Notes: generated by a model from the letters alone, not told the origin. Counted from the first letter of the stretch, positions 30,147-40,046 are shown. The stretch: DNA of 64,000 nt from an uncultured Clostridia bacterium (GCA_947254025.1 CAMYBS010000001.1:139468-203467), one strand, 5' to 3'. Program-made: numbers and translations.

Positions 30147-33100
30147 CTAATCTTTTTTAAAGAACTCAACACCTGCTTTGAATATATTTTGTATTTCAAT
30201 ACCTGATATATTCTTAAAAGTATCAGTCTCTACTCTTTCTGAGTGTGCCATCTTACCAAGTATCTTGCCATCTGGTGATAAGATAGACTCGATGTCATAG
30301 TTAGATCCATTAGGGTTGTCTAAATATTCAAATGCAAGTTGAGAGTTATCTCTTAATTGTTCATATAGTTCTTTATTGATTAATAGTCTTCCTTCGCCAT
30401 GTGATATTGGCACTCTATATATCTTGTCCTTATCAATATACTTAAGCCATGGTGACGATGTAGTAAGTGCTTTAGTCTTTACTATCCTTGCTATGTGTCT
30501 TGCTATGTTATTGTATGTTAATGTTGGGTCGTCTTCTTCTATGTCCTTAACCTTACCATATGGTAGTAGTCCTGTCTTAATTAAAGCTTGGAAGCCGTTA
30601 CATATACCAAGTATCAAACCATCGTTTTCATTAAGTAAATACTCTACAGCATCCTTTACCTTAGGGTTTCTTAAAACATTGGCAATAAACTTTCCTGATC
30701 CATCTGGTTCATCAGATAATGAGAAGCCTCCTGGTATAAATAAGATTTGACTTTCTTTAATCTTCTTAGATAAATCATCTATAGACTTATCTATGTGTTC
30801 GTTGTCTAAGTTGTTGAATACAAAGACATCAACCTTTGCACCTTCTTTTTCAAATGCATACTTAGAATCATATTCAGAGTTTGTACCAGGGAATACTGGA
30901 ATAATAACTTTAACTTCGTCTACCGGCTTAGTAGATTTTGCTCTAAAATCTTTTTCAGTAAACTTATTTTCAGTCTTTTCAACTCTTGCTTCTTCTCCGA
31001 ATATATCTAAAAGTGGTTTTTCATACGCTTCTTTATACTCTTCGAGGTCAATACGTCTGCCATTGATAATTATACTTGCATCAGTATTTGTTGTTCCTAA
31101 ATACTCAATTCCTTCTAAGTCTTCAGTGTATTCAACAATGTATGAGCCATATAGCTCTTTGAACATGATGTCAGCGTCCATATTGATGTTAAAGCCAATG
31201 TCATTACCAAAAGCCATCTTCATAAGAAGTGGTAGTGTTGTATCTCTATTGATAGCTATTGCACTTCTAACTTTCTTTCTTGAAATTAAACTTACAAGCT
31301 CTACGCTATTCTTCTTAAATTCATTTAAATCAAGTGTATTGTCGTCATTAATAGTAGTTCTTATTAAACCAAGCTTCATATTGCCCTTAAGTTCAGGTGT
31401 TACAACGTCTTCTATGTTCATTGTTGTTACAGCAAATGAAATCAATGTTGGAGGCACATTAAGATTGTTAAATGTACCACTCATTGAGTCCTTTCCACCT
31501 ATAGATGGAATTTGTAAATCGTTACATATCTTAAAGGCTCCAAGTAATGCCTCAAATGGTTTTGACCACTTATATGGATCATCATTTAATTTTTCAAAAT
31601 ACTCTTGGAATGTTAGTCTTGCTTTGAATGGACTTGCTCCATGTGATGCAATTTTTGCAAGTGATTCAACCACTGCATAATAAGCTCCAAAGAATGGACT
31701 CTTTTCTGATAGATATGGATCGAAGCCATATGTCATAATGCTTGCTGTTGAAGACTCTCCTTGAGTAGTTGGAATTCTTGCAATCATAGCTTGCTCTGGT
31801 GACAATTGGTTCTTGCCTCCTAGTGGCTGAACTATGCTAGCTCTACCAACTGATGAGTCAAATCTTTCTATAAGTGATTTTTTAGAAGCTACATTGATAT
31901 CTGATAGTCTCTTCTTTAGTTCTAATGTGAAGTCATCAGCTAAGTCATCATTAAATAACTCTGCTTCTTCAGGCTTAAATATAACATCTTGCTTTCTTGG
32001 TGCGCCTGTTGAGTTTAAGAATGATCTCTTTAGGTTACATACTTCTATATCCTTATACATCATGATTAATCTTTCAGAGTCTGTAACTTCTGCAACTATA
32101 GTTGCTTCAAGATTTTCGGCATTTGCATACTCATTAAACTTTTCATAGTCATCTTTTGCAATTACAACAGCCATTCTCTCCTGTGATTCAGATATAGCTA
32201 TCTCCATTGGACTAAGTCCTTGATACTTTAGTGGTACCTTGTCTAAGTGTATTAGAAGTGAATCTGCTAACTCTCCTATAGCAACGCTAACGCCGCCTGC
32301 TCCAAAGTCGTTGCATCTCTTTATCATCTTTGCTAATTCAGGTATCCTAAATAGTCTTTGTATCTTTCTTTCTGTTGGTGCATTGCCCTTTTGTACTTCA
32401 GCAGCTGAGTCCTCTACTGATTTGTCTGTTTGTATTTTAGAGCTTCCTGTTGCGCCGCCAATACCATCTCTACCAGTCTTGCCTCCAAGTAAGATAATTA
32501 TATCTCCATTAGCAGGTACTCCTCTGTATACATTTTCCATAGGTGCTGCTGCGATAACTGCACCTACCTCCATCCTCTTAGCTTTATATCCTGGGTGGTA
32601 TACTTCGTCTACATAACCTGTTGCAAGTCCGATTTGGTTTCCGTATGATGAGTATCCCTTAGCTGCGTCTAAAACTATCTTTCTTTGAGGAAGTTTGCCT
32701 TCAAGTGTATCTTCAATAGCTTCTCTTGGGTCAGCTGCTCCAGTTATTCTCATAGCTTGATATACATAGCTTCTTCCTGATAGTGGGTCTCTTATAGCTC
32801 CACCAAGGCATGTTTGAGCACCACCAAATGGCTCAATCTCTGTAGGGTGGTTATGTGTTTCGTTCTTAAACATTAGTAGATAGTCTCTAAGTCTACCGTC
32901 TATGCTAACTTTAACTTTAACAGAACAAGCATTTATCTCCTCACTTACTTCTAAGTCATTTAACTTGCCTAAGCCTCTAAGTTTCTTTGTAACTATAGTT
33001 GCTAAGTCCATAAGTGTAAGATCTTTCTTTGAATATTGCTTCCTTACTTTTAAGTACTCATTAAGTGTATTTCTAATAACTTCGATAAAATCATTTTCAC

Positions 33101-35081
33101 CTTCGAAGTTAATATTTGTTAATTGTGTATTGAATGTTGTATGTCTGCAGTGGTCTGACCAATATGTGTCAATTAATTTTAATTCTGTTTGACTAGGATC
33201 TCTGTCTTCTTTTATAAAGTAGTCTTGGAACACTTTTAAATCTTCTAATGACATAGCAAGTGACTTACTTTCAAGGAAATCTTTTAATCCATCTTCATCA
33301 AGTTTAATAAAGCCATCATAAATAAGTGACTCAATGTTCTTATCAAAATTTTCTTTTAAAGTCGTAGGTATTCCTATTAAAACGCCTTCTGCTTGGTCAA
33401 CTGTATTGATTAAGTGCTTCTTAATCTTTTTAATGTCTTCTTCAGATACATTGCCTCTAATGTCATATACTTTTTCGCATCTTGCAAGCACATCATCTTT
33501 GCCAAGTGTAACCTTGATTGTGTCCTTCAAACCTTGCTCTCTTTGGTCAAATTGACCCTTCTTGTATCTAACAACAAAGGCATGCTTTAAATTCTTTTCC
33601 ATCTCTAAAGCATCGTCCAATAAATAAATATTATCTACTGGCTTTTCGCATAGTATGGTATTTGATATCTTATTAATTTCCTCATCAGAAAGTAATTCAA
33701 TATCATATCTGTTATAAACTTTGATTGAATCAAGATTAATCTTAAGAAACTCTCTAATCTCTTTAGTTAAACCGTTTGATTCAGCATCAAATTCATCTTT
33801 TTTACAAACATAAACTCTCTTAACCACTGGACCAATATCCCTCCTATAATGCATTTTATTAAATGAAATTTTTTGAATTTCATCATAAACTTTCTTATAT
33901 GCTTCCTCAAATGTATCAGCTTTGCAAAGTATATTTAGCACTCTGCCACCATTAGTAAGAAGCTTATCGCCATCAGCTTTAACGCCCGCATAATTTACTT
34001 TTACTTCTTTTGATAGTGTATCTAGACCTTCTATTTCGCACCCTTTATCATATTTTGCTGGATAGCCACCAGATGCTAATACAACATTAACAATCTTTTT
34101 ATCATTAACTTCTAATTTATATTCATCTAGTCTTGCTTCACTTGTTTTGATTAGCGCATCCAACAATGATGAGTCTAGCCTTTCAAGTATAACCTCAGTC
34201 TCTGGATCGCCGAATCTAGTGTTAAATTCTAAAACTTTTATTCCATCTGAGTTTATCATAAGGCCTGCGAAAAGAATACCTCTGTAATCAATGCCTTCCT
34301 CTTTCAAACCTTTGATAAATGGTTTTACTAGTTCTTCTTCTATATCCTTTAAGTATGGTATTGACATTAGGTTCGGTGAATATGAACCCATGCCTCCAGT
34401 ATTTTCTCCTGTTTCGCCTTCATAAACTTTTTTATGATCCTTTGCGCTAGGAAGCATTATATACTCGCCATTTGATATAAGCACATGAACAGATGTTTCA
34501 AAACCATCTATATATTCTTCGACTATTATCTTATCATCACCAAACTTCTTATCTAGTAATAACTCATTAAGAGCCTCGTTTATTTCTTCTTCGCTTGATG
34601 CTATGATGACGCCCTTGCCTTGTGCAAGTCCATCATACTTTAGTACTACTTTATTAACTTTTGATTCGTTAAGTAAAGAGTACGAATACATCTTTGCTTC
34701 ATCAACGCTATCAGTCTCTAGATACTTCGCTGTGTCTATGTTATATTTTTCCATGAACTTCTTTGAAAATGCTTTGCTCTTTTCAAACATAGCAGCTTCC
34801 TTCTTTGGTCCAAATATCTTAAGTCCTTCTGCTTCGAACTTATCAACTATACCAAAGCATAGTGGATCTTCTGGACCTACTATAGTGAAGTCGATATCAT
34901 TCTCTTTAGCATAAGCTGCTAAGTTGTCGAAGTCCATAACAGCTAAGTCAATATTTTTGAACTCACTCTTTGTCTTACCATTGCCAGGCGCGAATGTAAT
35001 ATCAACCGAACTATCTTGTTCTTTAATTTTTGAAGCAATGGCATACTCACGTCCACCGCTACCTATAATTAATATCTTCAT
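30147..35081 (-). CDS. PurD-PurL fusion: GAR synthetase joined to FGAM synthase with glutaminase domain
   Basis: 1644 aa, one uninterrupted frame. AAGGAG lies six bases before the ATG at 35081 (the frame extends 10 codons further). Residues 1-417 are complete PurD: KILIIGSGGREYA, ATP-grasp GLAQGKGV, EFNTRFGDPETEV, and the terminal HYRRDIG. Residues 418-1644 are the long clostridial PurL type, beginning VKRVYVCKKDEFD, with SDHCRHTTF, ETHNHPTEIEPFGGA, and a C-terminal class-I amidotransferase (GICNGF, Cys about 1494; SHGEGR, His about 1561). There is almost no linker. It would catalyse steps 2 and 4 of purine synthesis. Step 3 (PurN) is encoded at 53.5 kb. Follows trpS by 10 bases. Confidence 0.93.
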   Translation of the reverse strand: MKILIIGSGGREYAIASKIKEQDSSVDITFAPGNGKTKSEFKNIDLAVMDFDNLAAYAKENDIDFTIVGPEDPLCFGIVDKFEAEGLKIFGPKKEAAMFEKSKAFSKKFMEKYNIDTAKYLETDSVDEAKMYSYSLLNESKVNKVVLKYDGLAQGKGVIIASSEEEINEALNELLLDKKFGDDKIIVEEYIDGFETSVHVLISNGEYIMLPSAKDHKKVYEGETGENTGGMGSYSPNLMSIPYLKDIEEELVKPFIKGLKEEGIDYRGILFAGLMINSDGIKVLEFNTRFGDPETEVILERLDSSLLDALIKTSEARLDEYKLEVNDKKIVNVVLASGGYPAKYDKGCEIEGLDTLSKEVKVNYAGVKADGDKLLTNGGRVLNILCKADTFEEAYKKVYDEIQKISFNKMHYRRDIGPVVKRVYVCKKDEFDAESNGLTKEIREFLKINLDSIKVYNRYDIELLSDEEINKISNTILCEKPVDNIYLLDDALEMEKNLKHAFVVRYKKGQFDQREQGLKDTIKVTLGKDDVLARCEKVYDIRGNVSEEDIKKIKKHLINTVDQAEGVLIGIPTTLKENFDKNIESLIYDGFIKLDEDGLKDFLESKSLAMSLEDLKVFQDYFIKEDRDPSQTELKLIDTYWSDHCRHTTFNTQLTNINFEGENDFIEVIRNTLNEYLKVRKQYSKKDLTLMDLATIVTKKLRGLGKLNDLEVSEEINACSVKVKVSIDGRLRDYLLMFKNETHNHPTEIEPFGGAQTCLGGAIRDPLSGRSYVYQAMRITGAADPREAIEDTLEGKLPQRKIVLDAAKGYSSYGNQIGLATGYVDEVYHPGYKAKRMEVGAVIAAAPMENVYRGVPANGDIIILLGGKTGRDGIGGATGSSKIQTDKSVEDSAAEVQKGNAPTERKIQRLFRIPELAKMIKRCNDFGAGGVSVAIGELADSLLIHLDKVPLKYQGLSPMEIAISESQERMAVVIAKDDYEKFNEYANAENLEATIVAEVTDSERLIMMYKDIEVCNLKRSFLNSTGAPRKQDVIFKPEEAELFNDDLADDFTLELKKRLSDINVASKKSLIERFDSSVGRASIVQPLGGKNQLSPEQAMIARIPTTQGESSTASIMTYGFDPYLSEKSPFFGAYYAVVESLAKIASHGASPFKARLTFQEYFEKLNDDPYKWSKPFEALLGAFKICNDLQIPSIGGKDSMSGTFNNLNVPPTLISFAVTTMNIEDVVTPELKGNMKLGLIRTTINDDNTLDLNEFKKNSVELVSLISRKKVRSAIAINRDTTLPLLMKMAFGNDIGFNINMDADIMFKELYGSYIVEYTEDLEGIEYLGTTNTDASIIINGRRIDLEEYKEAYEKPLLDIFGEEARVEKTENKFTEKDFRAKSTKPVDEVKVIIPVFPGTNSEYDSKYAFEKEGAKVDVFVFNNLDNEHIDKSIDDLSKKIKESQILFIPGGFSLSDEPDGSGKFIANVLRNPKVKDAVEYLLNENDGLILGICNGFQALIKTGLLPYGKVKDIEEDDPTLTYNNIARHIARIVKTKALTTSSPWLKYIDKDKIYRVPISHGEGRLLINKELYEQLRDNSQLAFEYLDNPNGSNYDIESILSPDGKILGKMAHSERVETDTFKNISGIEIQNIFKAGVEFFKKD

Positions 35082-35091
35082 AGCTAACTCC

Positions 35092-36084
35092 TTATATTTG
35101 TACAAAGCCAACTTTTTTCATTACTTTTCTTAAAGTCTTATTAGCAAGGTATCTCGCTTTATCTCTACCTTCAGCCATAAGTTTTTCAAGGCCTTCTTTA
35201 TCTTGAATAACCTCATTAAAATTATATTGAAAGTCTTTTAAATCTTCGTATATAATATCTGCTAAATCCTCTTTAAACTCTTTATATCCAAGCGAGTCAT
35301 ACTTCTTAACTATATCTTCTGGGCTAATACCAGTGAATGAGCTATATATATTTATAAGGTTATATAGACCCTCTCTCTTTGGATCGTAAGCAAAGTTTGG
35401 CTCACTATCTGTAACGGCCTTTCTAATCTTTGAATAAATTCTGTCCTTGCTATCCATGATATAGATAAAACTGTTTTGATCTTCGTCAGACTTACTCATC
35501 TTTCTACTTGGATCTTGAAGAGACATGATTCTTTTTCCTGTCTTAGCAATGTAGGCTTCAGGTACCTTAAATGTGTCTGAGTATTTACTGTTGAATCTAA
35601 TTGCTAAATCTCTCGCAAGTTCCATATGTTGAGTTTGATCTTCACCAACAGGAACTAAGTCTGTTTGATATAATAGTATATCTCCGGCCATTAATACTGG
35701 ATATGTTAATAAACCAGCATTACAGTTTTCTGGAGACTTCTTGGACTTGTCCTTATACTGAGTCATTCTATTAAGCTGACCAATATATGCTATAGTATCG
35801 AGTATCCATCCTAACATTGCATGTTCAGGTACGTGCGATTGAACAAATAATACACTTTTTTCTGGGTCAACACCACTTACCAGCATCATGGCAAATATTT
35901 CATAAGTCTTCTTCCTTAATTCCTTTGGAATCTTTGGTACGGTTATGCTGTGTAAGTCTGCAACTGCATATAAACAATTGTAGTCGTCTTGAAGTTTAGC
36001 TAAATTCTTTAAAGCTCCTAGATAATTGCCTATGGTTAAATCACCTGAGGGCTGTATAGCGCTAAATGCTGTTTTTCTATCCAT
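35092..36084 (-). CDS. trpS: Tryptophan-tRNA ligase
   Basis: 330 aa class I synthetase. Seen: GDLTIGNYLGAL (HIGH-type motif), the tryptophan-pocket region GEDQTQHMELARDLA, and RKMSKSD (KMSKS). AAAGGAGA precedes the ATG by seven bases. There is no T-box leader; the 48-base gap to the upstream metallopeptidase gene is mostly a tandem duplication. Confidence 0.97.
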   Translation of the reverse strand: MDRKTAFSAIQPSGDLTIGNYLGALKNLAKLQDDYNCLYAVADLHSITVPKIPKELRKKTYEIFAMMLVSGVDPEKSVLFVQSHVPEHAMLGWILDTIAYIGQLNRMTQYKDKSKKSPENCNAGLLTYPVLMAGDILLYQTDLVPVGEDQTQHMELARDLAIRFNSKYSDTFKVPEAYIAKTGKRIMSLQDPSRKMSKSDEDQNSFIYIMDSKDRIYSKIRKAVTDSEPNFAYDPKREGLYNLINIYSSFTGISPEDIVKKYDSLGYKEFKEDLADIIYEDLKDFQYNFNEVIQDKEGLEKLMAEGRDKARYLANKTLRKVMKKVGFVQI

Positions 36085-36140
36085 TTTATATCTCCTTTAT
36101 ATCATTAAATATTTTATATCTTCTTTATATCATTAAATAT
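36085..36140. repeat. 28-bp tandem duplication at the trpS ribosome site
   Basis: Two adjacent 28-base copies (36085-36112 and 36113-36140) differing at one base. The copy next to trpS holds AAAGGAG; the other has AAAGAAG. The distal copy includes the last codons and stop of the upstream metallopeptidase gene. Confidence 0.9.
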
Positions 36141-36984
36141 CGCTTTTAAATGTATTGCCATCTTGAATGTTCCCACTTTCATAGCCTTTCTTGAACCACT
36201 CCACTCTTTGTTCGCTTGTTCCGTGTGTGAAGCTATCAGGAACTACTCTGCCTTGATACTTTTCTTGAAGCGTATCGTCACCTATCTTTGATGCAGCATT
36301 AATTGCTTCTTCAATATCTCCTACATCAAGTATGCCCTTGTCCTTAATGCGATTAGCAAAAACTCCTGCATAGTAGTCTGCTTGTAATTCAAGTCTTACA
36401 GAGTATTTATTGTATTCTTTTTCTGATACTTTGCCTTGCAGTGCGTGAACTTGGTCTAAGGTGCCTAATAACTTTTGTACGTGATGACCTACTTCATGTG
36501 CAAGTACATATGCCATAGCAAAATCACCCTTTGCTCCAAACTCATTCTTAAGTTGATCAAAGAAGGAAAGGTCTATGTAGATGTTCTTATCAACCGAGCA
36601 ATAGAAAGGTCCAACCTGTTCAGATGCAAAGCCGCAGCCGGACTTGATGCCTCCATTGAAAAGAGTAAGCTCAGGTTCTTCATATTTTAGTCCGTTCTCC
36701 TTAAATACTTCATGCCACACATCTTCAGTATCCTTTAAAACAACTGAAATGAATTCTTTGTACTCTTCTTCTCTTTCGCTTGTGATAGGTGTACCTTGAC
36801 CACTTTGTATGCCGTTGCCACTTGGCCCACCAAAGATACCGTCACCAAAGACTAAGTATAAAACTAGTAAAAGTATGACTCCACCTGTACCCATCTTGAA
36901 GCCGCCAAAGTTTGGCATTGCTCCTCCTGACTGACCTCTTCTGTCGTTAACATTGGTAGATTTCTCTCTGCCTCTCCACTTCAT
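36133..36984 (-). CDS. Membrane-anchored neutral zinc metallopeptidase (YpfJ family)
   Basis: 283 aa. N-terminal Arg/Lys-rich and Gly-rich segment, one membrane helix (about residues 33-48, GVILLLVLYLVFGDGIFGG), then the extracytoplasmic domain with the zincin motif HEVGHHVQ near residue 165 and the ELQADYYAGVFAN block, where the Glu/Asp provides the third ligand region. Family PF04228; substrates unknown. Lies between mtaD (11-base gap) and trpS in a co-directional run. Confidence 0.9.
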   Translation of the reverse strand: MKWRGREKSTNVNDRRGQSGGAMPNFGGFKMGTGGVILLLVLYLVFGDGIFGGPSGNGIQSGQGTPITSEREEEYKEFISVVLKDTEDVWHEVFKENGLKYEEPELTLFNGGIKSGCGFASEQVGPFYCSVDKNIYIDLSFFDQLKNEFGAKGDFAMAYVLAHEVGHHVQKLLGTLDQVHALQGKVSEKEYNKYSVRLELQADYYAGVFANRIKDKGILDVGDIEEAINAASKIGDDTLQEKYQGRVVPDSFTHGTSEQRVEWFKKGYESGNIQDGNTFKSDI

Positions 36985-36995
36985 TTCATCATCCC

Positions 36996-38255
36996 CTATA
37001 GATTCTTAATTATATCTTCAACCTTACTTGCTACTAAATCCTCATCTATGTTCTTCATCTTTTTGTTTTCCATAATGATCTTACCGTTGATGATAGTCGT
37101 ATCAACTTCACTTCCATTCATCGAGTAAACCATTGCACTAATTAAATTATTTTGCGGCTTTAAATTTGTATTATCAAGATCTATTAATATTAAATCTGCA
37201 AGTGATCCTTCACTAATGTTTATATCCTCATCAAAAATATATTTGTATGGATTAATAGTTGCTAGCTTAAGTACTTCATCAGCGCTCATAATTTTTGGGT
37301 CAAGTGAGCGAGCTTTAGCTGCTAGTGATACTGCTCTCATCTCAGTAAACATATTTTGCATGTTATTTGAGCTTGCGCCATCAGTACCTATTGCAAGTTT
37401 TATTCCGCGCATAGACATATTTTTAATATCTGGTATGCCACTAGCTAGTTTCATATTTGAAGACACATTTAAGCTAACAAGCGCATTGTTTTTTGCTATG
37501 ATGTCCATATCTTCTTCAGATAAATGAACGCAGTGAGCTAGTATTGTCTTTTGATCAAACATACCAAGCTCCTTAAATAACTTTATAGGGCTCTTCTTGT
37601 ATTCTTTATATGAATTATTAACTTCGGTAATAGTTTCATTAGCATGTGTGTGAATGATTAAGTCTAATTCTTTTGCAAGATCTATACAGCTCTTTAGATA
37701 TTCTGGCCCTGTTGTGTATATAGCATGAGGAGCTATTGCAAGTCTTAATAAGCCATCTTTTTGATGATACTTTTCATACATATCACGTATATTTGCTTCT
37801 CTTTCTTTTTTAACAGCATCATTTGTCATACCTCTCGCGATAAGTCCTCTCAAGCCAATCTCATTTGCAGCATCAAAGACTCTTTCGCAGAACATATACA
37901 TGTCATTAAAGGCAGTGGTACCTGTCTTTACAAGTTCTATAAAGGTTAAAAGACTCGCCCAATAGATATCTTCTGCTGTAAGCTTTGACTCGAGTGGCCA
38001 TATTTTATTTTGTAGCCAATCCATAAGCTCCATATCGTCTGCGTAATTTCTAAAAACGCTCATTGCTATATGGTTATGCGTGTTAAATAGTCCTGGCATT
38101 AATAATTTATCAGTTCCATCTATTGTATATGCACCAGCATCATCTATGTTGTCAGCAATCTTTTTAACTCTATTGCCATCAATTAAAACATCGCAAGGAC
38201 CTTTTACAATCGATTCTTCTACATCAATATACTTAGTATTTTTAATCAGTATCAT
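36996..38255 (-). CDS. mtaD: 5-methylthioadenosine/S-adenosylhomocysteine deaminase-type amidohydrolase
   Basis: 419 aa cytoplasmic metal amidohydrolase. Seen: the HxH site in PGLFNTHNHIAM, IWPLESKLTAED, the later His in HTHANET and LAHCVHL, and the metal Asp in AIGTDGASSNNMQNMF. The family deaminates adenosine derivatives; many are named MtaD or ATZ/TRZ. The exact substrate is not decided by sequence. The gene follows a small membrane protein by nine bases. Confidence 0.88.
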   Translation of the reverse strand: MILIKNTKYIDVEESIVKGPCDVLIDGNRVKKIADNIDDAGAYTIDGTDKLLMPGLFNTHNHIAMSVFRNYADDMELMDWLQNKIWPLESKLTAEDIYWASLLTFIELVKTGTTAFNDMYMFCERVFDAANEIGLRGLIARGMTNDAVKKEREANIRDMYEKYHQKDGLLRLAIAPHAIYTTGPEYLKSCIDLAKELDLIIHTHANETITEVNNSYKEYKKSPIKLFKELGMFDQKTILAHCVHLSEEDMDIIAKNNALVSLNVSSNMKLASGIPDIKNMSMRGIKLAIGTDGASSNNMQNMFTEMRAVSLAAKARSLDPKIMSADEVLKLATINPYKYIFDEDINISEGSLADLILIDLDNTNLKPQNNLISAMVYSMNGSEVDTTIINGKIIMENKKMKNIDEDLVASKVEDIIKNL

Positions 38256-38264
38256 CTTAACCTC

Positions 38265-38783
38265 CTATAGATATGTGAAATTCTCTTTCGTATATACAAC
38301 AAGTGGCACTATAACTAAACAAGCTGTTATGCTTAGTAGTGACGCAACTAAGTTAACTTTAAGCACTCTATCGATATTGTATATATGCACTATATTTGCT
38401 AAAATAAGCGCTATTATATAGCTTGACACCTTGGCTATTAGTAAAGAAATAAGTAGAGAGAATATGTAAGATATACCAAACTTTACATGACTGAGGTATC
38501 CTATAGCATAGCCAAAACTAATTTCTATAAATAGCATAAGTGTTTTTATATCAATGTTTAAATTTTTTCTATATAATAAATTTAGTATAAAAATAAGTAT
38601 AACGCTTGGAAGCGAGAATTTTATATCTAGTGTAAATACAGCTATGTATGTAAATAACAGTATTGCTAGATATTCGTTGAAGCCTTTGTCTAGCTTCATT
38701 AATGCAAAATTCATGGCTAGGCTTAGAGCTATAAGGGCTAAACTTATCATTATATCTAAAGCATTATCTTTAATAAATTTCAT
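38265..38783 (-). CDS. Unknown polytopic membrane protein
   Basis: 172 aa with about six hydrophobic segments and few charged residues. Size and layout are like an ECF transporter S-component or MreD, but no family motif is present and I do not assign one. It overlaps the CYTH gene by 14 bases and is followed closely by mtaD, so it is a regular operon member. If an S-component, a purine-derivative or thioadenosine substrate would fit the neighbour; this is speculation. Confidence 0.7.
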   Translation of the reverse strand: MKFIKDNALDIMISLALIALSLAMNFALMKLDKGFNEYLAILLFTYIAVFTLDIKFSLPSVILIFILNLLYRKNLNIDIKTLMLFIEISFGYAIGYLSHVKFGISYIFSLLISLLIAKVSSYIIALILANIVHIYNIDRVLKVNLVASLLSITACLVIVPLVVYTKENFTYL

Positions 38784-39315
38784 TATGATCTTTCCTTAAT
38801 TCTGTAATATTTTTCGTCGTAATATTTTTCCTGTCAATATTAAATTCTTGTATAAGTTCTTCAAGTTTCTCATCATCTTTAACTTCTATCTCTAGGTATG
38901 GCACATCAAACGTTTTCTTATCTAGCTCATCAAAATCAAAACGAGCATCCTTATAGATGTATGAGTTTCTAGTTTTGTAGTTTACTTCTTGTACATCTAC
39001 TCCTAAGAGATTTAATATCTTAAGCAATGCCTGAGGATCTTCTACCTTGCTTGTAATCTCCTCTGAGTTTCTCAATCCACCGCTGTCCTTGCCTTTAATC
39101 TTGTATGTTAAATAAGACGTCTTCTTTCCATCCTTATTCACTTCTCTCAATCTAAGAAGTGCTTTTAACTTATTGTTCTCATCTAAATCAACTCTTAATA
39201 TATGATTAACTTGTTTTTCTTCACCTAAATATTGTGCACCCTTAGATGAAAGTTCTCCTTTTAAAGCATCTAAGTCAAGATTAAAAACCTTGACTTCTTT
39301 TTCTCTTTCAATCAT
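38770..39315 (-). CDS. CYTH-domain phosphohydrolase or class IV adenylate cyclase-like protein
   Basis: 181 aa. Seen: the N-terminal metal/triphosphate motif EREKEVKVF, alternating basic residues in LLRLREVN and LTYKIKGKD, and acidic pairs in FDVPYLEIEVKDD, all matching the CYTH tunnel fold that hydrolyses triphosphates or, in some members, makes cAMP. The length fits the short CyaB-type form. No cAMP effector is seen nearby. It starts one base into nagB's stop. Confidence 0.85.
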   Translation of the reverse strand: MIEREKEVKVFNLDLDALKGELSSKGAQYLGEEKQVNHILRVDLDENNKLKALLRLREVNKDGKKTSYLTYKIKGKDSGGLRNSEEITSKVEDPQALLKILNLLGVDVQEVNYKTRNSYIYKDARFDFDELDKKTFDVPYLEIEVKDDEKLEELIQEFNIDRKNITTKNITELRKDHNEIY

Positions 39316-40046
39316 TATTTTATTACTAGACTCGCTAGTTTTTCATCTATGATTACAGTAACGTCTTGATGCAAGTTTAATAGTGATACAGGTACCTTAG
39401 ATGATATCTTTTTAGAGTTTAATAAATAATCTATGGCAAAGCTCTTTTGAGTGCCGCTTGCAATCAAAACTATCTTCTTCGCTTTGAATATAGATCCAAC
39501 ACCCATTGTTATGGCAAACTTAGGAACATCATCGATGTCATCAAAGAATCTTGAGTTTGCAACTCTTGTTGATTCTGAAAGTTCTTGCACATATGTTACA
39601 GCGCTTAAGTCATCACCCGGCTCATTGAAGCCAATGTGGCCATTTTTGCCAACGCCTAAAACTTGTAAGTCAATCTCGTAATGCGATAGCATCTCTTCGT
39701 ATTCTTTAGCTGCCTTATCTAACTCATGATTTTCTGCATGAGGTATGTGTGTGTTCTTTTTATCAATATTGATATGGTTGAAAAGGTTCTCGTTCATAAA
39801 GTAGTAATAACTAGCTGGGTGATCCTTCTTTAGTCCAACGTACTCATCTAGATTAAAAGTTATTACATCTTTAAAGTCAATTGTTCCTTCTTTATTTGCT
39901 TTTATAAGTTCTTTATACATGCCAATAGGGCTTGATCCTGTTGCCAAACCTAATACACTGTCATGCTTTTCTTGAATTTGTTTAATAAATATTTGAGCAG
40001 CTTCTCTACTCATTTCGTCGTAATCTTTGCATACTATAACTTTCAT
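39315..40046 (-). CDS. nagB: Glucosamine-6-phosphate deaminase
   Basis: 243 aa, the compact Gram-positive form. Converts glucosamine 6-phosphate to fructose 6-phosphate and ammonia. Seen: GLATGSSPIGMY, FNLDEYVGL with catalytic Asp, LGVGKNGHIGFNEPG with the catalytic His, and TMGVGSI. nagA is not in the window. It begins one base after the phosphoesterase stop. Confidence 0.95.
   Translation of the reverse strand: MKVIVCKDYDEMSREAAQIFIKQIQEKHDSVLGLATGSSPIGMYKELIKANKEGTIDFKDVITFNLDEYVGLKKDHPASYYYFMNENLFNHINIDKKNTHIPHAENHELDKAAKEYEEMLSHYEIDLQVLGVGKNGHIGFNEPGDDLSAVTYVQELSESTRVANSRFFDDIDDVPKFAITMGVGSIFKAKKIVLIASGTQKSFAIDYLLNSKKISSKVPVSLLNLHQDVTVIIDEKLASLVIK

Noticed and set aside
30793-31680. Long plus-strand open frame of 295 codons opposite PurL
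   Set aside because: It is a shadow of codon use in purL: Ser/Leu-rich, no ribosome site, no family pattern. The same holds for the other antisense frames opposite rpoD, floA, ppdK, sda and hisS.
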